Shown one piece after another: positions 59,801 to 64,000 of a stretch of DNA of 64,000 bases (position 1 is the first letter of the stretch; the number at the start of each line of letters is the position of its first letter). Source of the stretch: Sanguibacter antarcticus (lineage in GTDB: Bacteria > Actinomycetota > Actinomycetes > Actinomycetales > Cellulomonadaceae); contig NZ_PDJG01000001.1 of the NCBI RefSeq assembly GCF_002564005.1, positions 2,294,001-2,358,000 on the forward strand, read 5' to 3'. The translations under genes were made by a program, and so were the position numbers. The notes below the pieces were generated by a model. It was not told the origin of the DNA. It made no database searches and saw nothing but the letters and a program-made list of their open reading frames with translations.

Positions 59801-59965
59801 GACGGCTCCGTCGTTGAGCTCGATCTCGGCGATCTTCACGCCAGGGTTGATGATCGCGAGCACGGCGAGGACGGCCGGGACCGTGACGCCTGCGACGACG
59901 GTGGGGCTCGGACCGCGCCCGCTCCCTGCCCGCGAGGCGCGTGCCGTGCGCTGGAAGAGCTTCAT
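53858..59965 (-). CDS. Giant Ig-like/fibronectin type III surface protein (2035 residues)
   Basis: The protein begins with a short Arg-rich cytoplasmic segment and one helix (about 22-42, TVVAGVTVPAVLAVLAIINPG), so nearly all of it is outside the cell. Residues about 45-390 have repeating strand patterns with short VDPxxG turns, suggesting a beta-propeller. An acidic Gln/Glu/Asp linker follows (WQDIEQEEEPEDQQDTSDD). From about 430 to 1470 there are roughly ten Ig/cadherin-like modules, several with DxDxD-type turns (FTDPDGDDLVL, YDADGDTMEL, GIDSDGDGVIL) that may bind calcium. The last 560 residues form six FnIII-like domains. There is no C-terminal sorting signal. The ATG overlaps the kinase stop (ATGA), tying its expression to the kinase. 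It is probably an adhesin, wall organiser or sensor for the phospho-signalling genes. Confidence 0.9.
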   Translation of the reverse strand: MKLFQRTARASRAGSGRGPSPTVVAGVTVPAVLAVLAIINPGVKIAEIELNDGAVWVTNSQGLKLGRYNGTVQELNGGLIATDPMFDVLQDAQDVLLVEPSKVSVVDPASVTLSTQADVPLGSRVDMAGGVVSVVAVDGSVWVRTTDSLATIDPAVDGELELGEGAMATVTRDGAVLAVDPTDGSVHRVDLSDGDEPSEVGTLADAAGVRPDEVAAVGDELVMISGTTVYSESWSVDVSDHGARPVLQQTSAAAGSVLVATTTSLLEIDLDSGDVDVRETGGAGAPARPVRVAGCDYAAWASTASNYVETCGTNDPTVVDLEAMTTTSNLVFRVNRSVVVLNDTVDGRLWLPTDLPKVQEPNWQDIEQEEEPEDQQDTSDDVQTAQQLLTQCTEQSAVPGAADDVIGVRAGRTSVLQILGNDTAGECGIIAVSTFDQIPETFGSLESIYGGRDLQLFVQPEATGSVTFTYTITDGRGQNPPSTATVELTVHDASSNEDPVQVRTGAVEVEQGALIEYDALANFTDPDGDDLVLSGASTDGSGSVRTRQDGMVTFVAADDQLGRQTVQLTVTDGTSSVVGEMFVDVRAAGSLPPTIDPVHAVTYVDAPVEVDVLSSVRSASREPARLAAVDEVAGTTIVPKLDDGAFTFSAANTGTYYVSFTVTAPPQQSIGLARIDVLEWPGTPLPPIAVRDVALLPVGGEVTVDPLANDTDPNGGVLVLTSASSSPDSAMQIAILEHRLIRVTSLRALEAPETISYVVSNGVAETRGEILVQPVLPSAEQHAPVVQDIEVSVRTGGVVTIPALEYAYDADGDTMELVPELAEPLGDGQGLLFVSGDQLRYQAPSTPLTASATFSVRDTALNVGSARLTVSVHASSAATKSPPLPKDITSRTFAGETVRINVPLVGIDSDGDGVILLGQGDTPPTKGRIVSVGASWIEYEAFPGETGTDTFTYAVEDWVGQRAVATIRVGIAPRPSEPLPIVARDDEVTLQPGQLVEVLVLRNDVDPSGGELYLSPDLIVPEGAVARAEGRRIVVEAPPDPTDPITIAYTVTNDRGGQATAVLTVRVVADAVILPPVASDVRVAPIEVVDKTSIEVDVFEVAENPSGPLSDLTVSIPRSHSSVASVLPSGKVLVTLSDEAQTVPYLLTNTSSDAGGVHAYAFITVPALGDFPPVLRPKARALRVASGGELIIPIAEFVQVGTAKTALIFSPDKVSATRSDGTSLVVDDTTLRFRSAPDYVGPASITFEVTDGISGTDTTGRRATLTLSITVFTEDDYPPTFVPSTLEIPQGDAASAVDLLAFTTGPEGADEAQPYTFRLASTPPPGFAVNLAGTELSVSASADVARGTTGSAQLTLGYGRAGTLDVTINFKVVASQRVLASVSDFVLDGAAGKESRVDVLATGVLNPFPGEALTVVSATVETVGAGTASVSGAAVLVKPAEGFVGRMVVRYRVRDVTGDPLRVVEGRVTVNVRDVPVAPVAPRVGEISNQTLVLSWDAPDSRGAPITGYRLTRSGGGQTTLCATTTCTLTGLTNGTEYTFTVAAQNAVGWSKESAASVKAVPDAVPGIPGAPVLEFGDGLVNASWAAPANVGTPITQYTVEISPLPASGRSTQTTAGTSVTFTGLTNGTDYQVRVRAHNKATPLEGGSWGPWSDSIRPAGAPGAPSVMASRVDSKKIAVTWTAPASNGDPVAGYTLTITSNNSSPVVLQPDGATTSYSFDSAVDGETYTFSVRARNKAGTGPAGTASASTFSPPGAPTSPSVSIDGAATAFGSARATLSWAAPVKTGGSGVLISSYEIEGVGSVGNVTSYALTGLPGGTAIAPRKVRACNDRGACGEWTTISTTSVPTTVPAAPTVTNTTPASTTEEVTFTVAAGGAGGSPITGYQWSSDAGVTWNAFSGGSFTVSKPGGGAVAVRVQAQNGVGWSTSGQQSATALVLGPPGAPSVTVSTSGAGRLSFGWTVPVLNGSEIQRYRYRVTALENGAFVTSGGQGNVDSTVLSVTDYSVQPGTYRVEVWTESTRGEGATGTSAQIVVG

Positions 59966-61776
59966 TCGGTGCATCCTTCGACCGGTGTCGTGGTCGCGCG
60001 GCCGTCCGAACGGACGATCGAGACCTCGATACAGACGCTGTCTTGTCCTTGCGGGACGTCGACCGTGACGAGGGGGCTGTCGATGCGCTCGACCGGTGAC
60101 GTGCTGCCCGGGGCATCGATCCGCCAGAGGTACGCGTCGCCGTCCTGCGCGTCAGGGTTGGTCCACTCGAAGACGGCCGTGCCGTCCCCCTGGACGACCC
60201 CGACGAGGTTCGTGGGACCGGGCACGACCGAGCCGCCGACGAGCGTCGGTGCCTGGGTGGCGCCCTGGGTCTCCTGCGGGTTCGCGAGGGCGTCTCGTCC
60301 GACGGTCTCGTAGGCGACGAGCAGGAGCGCGACCACCACGACGACGACGCTGCCTGCTGCGACGATGCGGCGCCCGATCGAGACCGGTGCGGGGCTGTCG
60401 TCGAGAGAAGGGTCGGTGGAGCGTGCGTAGTGCCGGGTGCGCTGCGCGCCGGGCTCGTGCGAGAACTGCGCCGCACCGGGCGCCGGCGGGAACCCGGCCA
60501 CGGAGGGGAGCCGTCCGTGGGCGGAGCCGGGCACCTGCGTGGAAGTCTCACCGGACGGTGCGCTCACGGTGCCGACGGAGACGCCGCCGGCAGGCGCGGG
60601 CCCGGCAGGCCCGTCCACCTGCTGTCCACCGGTCTGGGCTGCAGGCGCACCGGAGGTCCCCGGAGAGATGGTCGTGATCGGGCGCAGCCTCGTCGACTCG
60701 TCGTCGAGCGCGGCGGCGCGCGCTGCGTCGTCCGAGGAGGTGCCCCCGCCCGCGTACGGGGCGATGCTCGTGATGGGCCGCATCCGGGTGGCCTGGTCCG
60801 CTCCGGGAAGGCTCGAGTCGTCGACGCCACCGTCGAAGTCCGGGTCGGAGAAGGTCCCCGAGGAGCCGCTCGTGCCGTGGACGTCGGGCTGCCCGCCCGC
60901 GGGGGTCACCTCGGCGAGATCGATGCTCGTCACAGGCAGCTGCATGGACCGCTCGACCTGCTGGAGGGCGTGCGCGAGGGCGAGCGCGCTGCTGAACCGG
61001 CGCTCTGCGTCCTTCGCCATCGAGCGCGCGAGCACGGCCGCCAGCCCAGCGGGCACGTCCTGGCGCTGGATCGGTGGCAACGGGCTGCGCTCGATGCGTG
61101 AGAGCAGCTCGGCCGGGGTGTTGCTCCGACCGATGAGCTCGAAGGGCGAGCGGCCGGCCACGAGCGTGTAGAGCGTCGCCCCCAAGGAGTAGACGTCGCC
61201 GCGGGCGTCACCCACCGGGTGCTCAGCGAGCAGCTCGGGTGCTGACCACGGGATGGACATGCCGGTCGCAGCGGCCGACGAGCCGAGGGTGGACGCGATA
61301 CCGAAGTCGGTGAGGGCCGGCCACCCGAAGTCGGTCGCCAGGATGTTCGCGGGCTTGATGTCTCGGTGGAGGATCCCGAGCCGGTGCGCCGCCTCCACGG
61401 CGGACGCGACCCGGATGCCCGTGCGGAGCACCTCGGCGACCGTGAAGCGCTCGGTCCGGTAGCGGGCGCCGAGGCTCGGGCGGGAGCAGTACTCCATGAC
61501 GAGGAACGGTCGACCGTCCGCCGCGATGTCCGCCTGGTAGATCGTGACGATCGACGGGTGGTGAGAGAGCTGCGCCATGACGTTCGCCTCGCCGAAGAAC
61601 GCCTCCCGCGCGTCCTGGTCGAGAGACCCGCCGAGCAGCACCTTGACCGCGACAGAACGCCGCGGGAGCTCCTGGCGATACTCGAACACGTCGGCGAAGC
61701 CACCCATGCCGAGGAGGCGGACGTACTCGTAGCCCGGGATCTTCGGGGGGATCGACGGTTGGCGGCGCGAGCTCAT
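59962..61776 (-). CDS. Membrane Ser/Thr protein kinase, PknB/Hanks type
   Basis: The 604-residue kinase has an intact catalytic domain (1-285): GMGGFADVFEYR glycine loop, AVKVLL with Lys45, HRDIKPANIL with Asp139, TDFGIAS (157-159) and SAPELL. A 190-residue Ser/Thr/Pro/Gly-rich juxtamembrane region follows, then one helix (about 485-507, IVAAGSVVVVVVALLLVAYETVG) and a 95-residue extracellular FnIII-like domain rather than PASTA repeats. It should phosphorylate Ser/Thr on partners with FHA domains. It overlaps both neighbours by four bases (FHA gene upstream, surface protein downstream), so the three are one translational unit. Confidence 0.95.
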   Translation of the reverse strand: MSSRRQPSIPPKIPGYEYVRLLGMGGFADVFEYRQELPRRSVAVKVLLGGSLDQDAREAFFGEANVMAQLSHHPSIVTIYQADIAADGRPFLVMEYCSRPSLGARYRTERFTVAEVLRTGIRVASAVEAAHRLGILHRDIKPANILATDFGWPALTDFGIASTLGSSAAATGMSIPWSAPELLAEHPVGDARGDVYSLGATLYTLVAGRSPFELIGRSNTPAELLSRIERSPLPPIQRQDVPAGLAAVLARSMAKDAERRFSSALALAHALQQVERSMQLPVTSIDLAEVTPAGGQPDVHGTSGSSGTFSDPDFDGGVDDSSLPGADQATRMRPITSIAPYAGGGTSSDDAARAAALDDESTRLRPITTISPGTSGAPAAQTGGQQVDGPAGPAPAGGVSVGTVSAPSGETSTQVPGSAHGRLPSVAGFPPAPGAAQFSHEPGAQRTRHYARSTDPSLDDSPAPVSIGRRIVAAGSVVVVVVALLLVAYETVGRDALANPQETQGATQAPTLVGGSVVPGPTNLVGVVQGDGTAVFEWTNPDAQDGDAYLWRIDAPGSTSPVERIDSPLVTVDVPQGQDSVCIEVSIVRSDGRATTTPVEGCTE

Positions 61777-63026
61777 CCGTCACTCTCCAGCACGAAGGTC
61801 ACGCCGTCACCGAGGTCGACGAGCGCGCCCGGGAGGAGGGGTGTCGGTTCTCCGGACCGCAGCCGCCGCGCAGGCTGCCCCGGGTCCGTCATGAGCATGC
61901 CGTTGGTCGAGTTGAGGTCGGTGACGAGCACGTCGTCCCCGTCTGCGCGGACCTGCGCGTGGGTGCGCGAGATGTCCTGGTTCGGGCTCGCGACCGTCAC
62001 GAGGCGCGGGAGGTCGCGGGCAGCGACGCGTGAGACGACCGGCGCGCGCCCGATGAGCACGGCCCGGTCCAGCGGGACGACGAGGCCTGACGCCATGCGG
62101 ATCTTGTGCACCTTCGGGACGGGAGGCACCGAGAACGGGCCGGGGACGAAGTCCTGCTGCCAGCCGGGCATCTGCTTGCGGATCTCGACGAGGCTCGAGC
62201 TGAGGACCGTGCTGGCTTCCGAGTCGTCGTCCTCCTCGTCGGGCTGTCGCGGGACGACCGGTACGGCGGCGGTCGGTGTCGAGATCGTCGTCGTGGGCGC
62301 GGAGATCGCCGGGGCAGGTGCCGTCTCTGGCGCGGGCGTCCTGGTCCGCGGGGCGACGGTCGTCTCTGCCGGCGCCGGCGCCGGGTACGGCTCGAGAGCC
62401 CTGCGCGGTACAGGACCGTTGCTCGGGATCGCGACGCCGGACGACCACTCGTCGGAGGACCCGGCACGGTGCGAGGGCCGAGGCGCCGGTCCGCGGTCGA
62501 TGCCGTCGCGCGCTGTCGTCGTGGCGTTCCCGGTCGCGCCGGGCTCCGGCGGGGCCGCGAGCAGGGACGGTGCGGCTGCGGCCGAGCGCAGCGTGACCTC
62601 GACGCTCGACGCGCGGACGACCGCAGCCAGAGCAGGCATGCGGACCTGGCGACCGCGCGGCGCGAGGTCCGCCGGGACGGCGACCGTCAGGGCACCCGCG
62701 TCGGGGACGTTGATCTCGGCCCAGGTCGCCACGTGGGTCGCGGTGTACCCCGTGGTTCCTGACGCGTCGGCGACGAGCAGCCGGACGTTGCCGCGCAAGA
62801 ACCCGCGTACGTGTCCCTCGACGACGGAGACGAGCGCGAACGGCGGCAGCCCGACGAGCCCGCCTCGAGCGAGGACGGTGAGGCCGTGCGTGAGGTCGGG
62901 GCTCTCCCGGAGCGCTTCCCAGACCTCGGCGACCTTCTCGTCCAGGACGGTTCCGGGCAGCAGCGCGACCGCACCGTCCGTGATGACGGCGAACCAGTCG
63001 CCCGCGACATAGGTGGGGACGATCAT
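61773..63026 (-). CDS. FHA-domain protein
   Basis: A 417-residue soluble protein. The N-terminal 170 residues (MIVPTYVAGDWFAVITDGAVALLPG...) form an unrecognised domain. A long Pro/Ala/Thr-rich linker (about 180-310) follows, and the C-terminal 85 residues are a forkhead-associated domain with LIGRAP, ISRTHAQV and TDLNSTNGML, the phosphothreonine-binding residues. It is a likely substrate or scaffold of the kinase. The start ATG overlaps the phosphatase stop, and its stop overlaps the kinase start, each by four bases. Confidence 0.92.
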   Translation of the reverse strand: MIVPTYVAGDWFAVITDGAVALLPGTVLDEKVAEVWEALRESPDLTHGLTVLARGGLVGLPPFALVSVVEGHVRGFLRGNVRLLVADASGTTGYTATHVATWAEINVPDAGALTVAVPADLAPRGRQVRMPALAAVVRASSVEVTLRSAAAAPSLLAAPPEPGATGNATTTARDGIDRGPAPRPSHRAGSSDEWSSGVAIPSNGPVPRRALEPYPAPAPAETTVAPRTRTPAPETAPAPAISAPTTTISTPTAAVPVVPRQPDEEDDDSEASTVLSSSLVEIRKQMPGWQQDFVPGPFSVPPVPKVHKIRMASGLVVPLDRAVLIGRAPVVSRVAARDLPRLVTVASPNQDISRTHAQVRADGDDVLVTDLNSTNGMLMTDPGQPARRLRSGEPTPLLPGALVDLGDGVTFVLESDG

Positions 63027-63865
63027 GCAGGCACCGTCCGAGGTCTCGGACGCGTGGCTCCGTGCGTCTGCTCGTCCCACTCGGCGAGCGGGTCCGTCGA
63101 CGGCAGCTCGTCGTCGTCATAGCTGTGCGTGCGCTCGTCCGAGCTCAGGCCGTGCCAGATCGTCGCGACGTCGACGACGACAGCGGTCACGTTGTCGCGC
63201 CCGCCTGCCGCCACCGCGGCGTGCACGAGCGACTCGGCGGCCTCTTGCGGATCGCCGATCAAGGTGAGCCCGACATGGATCTTCTCATCGTCCAACTCAT
63301 CGGTCAGTCCGTCAGAACATATGAGCAGTCTGTCGTGGGCACCTGCCGGGATCATCCAGTAGTCCGGCTCCGGCGTGGAGTCCGTCTCGAGCGCCCGCGT
63401 GACCACGTGACGGTCGACGTGGACCGACGCGTGCTCCTGGTCGATCTCGCCTGCGTCCATGAGCTCTTGCACGACAGAGTGGTCGACGCTCACCTGCTCG
63501 AGCTCGCCTCCGGAGACGCGGTAGACGCGGGAGTCCCCGATGTTGAACACGAGCCAGTACGCCGCGTCGTCGTACATCGCGATCGCGGCACCGGCGACGG
63601 TGGCGCCGCCGCTGCGCGTGCCGAGGGTCTCCCGCAGGCGCGCTGCGGCGCGAGAGAAGCACTCGTGGACGTCCTCGATCCCGACGAACGGCCGTCCCAC
63701 GAGGAGGGAGAACTCGTCCACGACGATCCGGCTCGCGACGTCTCCGGCCTCGTGGCCTCCCATCCCGTCTGCGACGAGGAAGATCGGTGGGTAGGCCAGG
63801 AGCGCGTCCTCGTTGAGCGTGCGGACACGGCCGGTGTCGGTGGATGAGCCCCACATGGTGTGCAT
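63023..63865 (-). CDS. PP2C-type Ser/Thr phosphatase (PstP-like)
   Basis: The 280-residue protein phosphatase has RVRTLNEDALL, FLVADGMGGHEAGDVAS, VFNIGDSRVYR, ITRALE-type segment VVTRALETD, ICSDGLTDELDD and GRDNVTAVVVDV, which supply all metal-binding aspartates. It reverses phosphorylation by the kinase encoded two genes downstream. The tail of about 40 residues is acidic and disordered, and there is no transmembrane segment, unlike mycobacterial PstP. ATG 63865 is used; ATG 63856 is possible. Confidence 0.95.
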   Translation of the reverse strand: MHTMWGSSTDTGRVRTLNEDALLAYPPIFLVADGMGGHEAGDVASRIVVDEFSLLVGRPFVGIEDVHECFSRAAARLRETLGTRSGGATVAGAAIAMYDDAAYWLVFNIGDSRVYRVSGGELEQVSVDHSVVQELMDAGEIDQEHASVHVDRHVVTRALETDSTPEPDYWMIPAGAHDRLLICSDGLTDELDDEKIHVGLTLIGDPQEAAESLVHAAVAAGGRDNVTAVVVDVATIWHGLSSDERTHSYDDDELPSTDPLAEWDEQTHGATRPRPRTVPA

Positions 63866-63882
63866 CTCTGGTGGCAGTCCCC

Positions 63883-64000
63883 TCAGCCGTGCTCATGAAA
63901 GTCGGGAACGAGGCTGAAGTCGCCGAACGTGACGACCGAGCCAGGTGCGACGCGGATGGACTGGCCTGCGGCGCAGAGGATCTGCTGGCCGTCCGGAAGA
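63883..64000 (-). CDS. C-terminal end of an FHA-like protein (partial)
   Basis: Thirty-nine residues are visible before the stop (63883-63885). The pattern PDGQQILCAAGQSIRVAPGSVVTFGDFSLVPDF, with a Gly-x-x-V-x-F-G-D turn near the end, resembles the last two strands of an FHA domain. It lies 17 bp ahead of the phosphatase gene on the same strand and so probably is the preceding gene of the operon. The identification is tentative. Confidence 0.5.
   Translation of the reverse strand, partial: LPDGQQILCAAGQSIRVAPGSVVTFGDFSLVPDFHEHG

Overview
The window is high-GC, gene-dense DNA with GTG/TTG starts, ATGA/TGATG stop-start overlaps and probable leaderless promoters. The gene content (DasR-like GntR regulator, Eis-type acetyltransferase, actinobacterial RNase J, PknB/FHA/PP2C locus, MoxR-DUF58-transglutaminase) points to an actinobacterium, probably Micrococcales close to Cellulomonas, Sanguibacter or Oerskovia. 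That placement is inference from family recognition. I saw no rRNA, tRNA, insertion sequence, prophage or CRISPR array.

Layout. 1-4.8 kb: the tail of a dehydrogenase-like gene, nhaA, trmL, a shortened glycerate-kinase homologue, a LacI regulator, a cupin and ptsH (HPr). 4.8-10.8 kb: an EAL-DICT c-di-GMP protein, then a split PTS of GlcNAc/glucose type (EIIC divergent from a GntR/UTRA regulator, two tandem EIIB genes, EIIA) and a hexose-6-phosphate mutarotase. With ptsH this is a sugar phosphotransferase chain lacking only enzyme I. 10.8-18.9 kb: two MFS exporters, a doxX/marR pair around twin MarR sites, a PPOX-family pseudogene, a DUF2975/XRE pair, a STAS-like protein, and a divergent pseudo-SDR/TIM-barrel pair around two LacI-type palindromes. 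18.9-26.0 kb: a small membrane protein, a lipoprotein EndoU nuclease with a co-translated partner, an Eis-like acetyltransferase, then xylBA divergent from xylR.

26.0-41.7 kb is a signalling region. A bacteriophytochrome fused to a SpoIIE/PP2C phosphatase lies next to an anti-sigma antagonist (STAS), an anti-sigma kinase (HATPase) and a GGDEF protein. Next come an aldo-keto reductase/ThuA pair and an RsbQ-RsbP energy-stress pair, then prfC and RNase J, then two paralogous membrane GGDEF proteins. Light and energy inputs therefore probably meet partner-switching and c-di-GMP control. No sigma factor is encoded here.

41.7-49.2 kb: an Opp/Dpp-type ABC importer operon (lipoprotein, two permeases, fused double ATPase), a LysR regulator and an Asp/Glu racemase. 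49.2-64.0 kb: one long minus-strand locus of FHA protein, PP2C phosphatase, FHA protein, membrane Ser/Thr kinase, a 2035-residue Ig-like/FnIII surface protein, MoxR ATPase, DUF58 protein and a membrane transglutaminase homologue whose catalytic Cys, His and Asp positions are all substituted. This looks like a phospho-regulated cell-surface module and is the most interesting block, followed by the EndoU pair and the light-gated phosphatase cluster.

Three intergenic regions (about 9.7, 15.1 and 21.7 kb) carry a repeat element of common design: a long inverted repeat beside a short-period tandem repeat.
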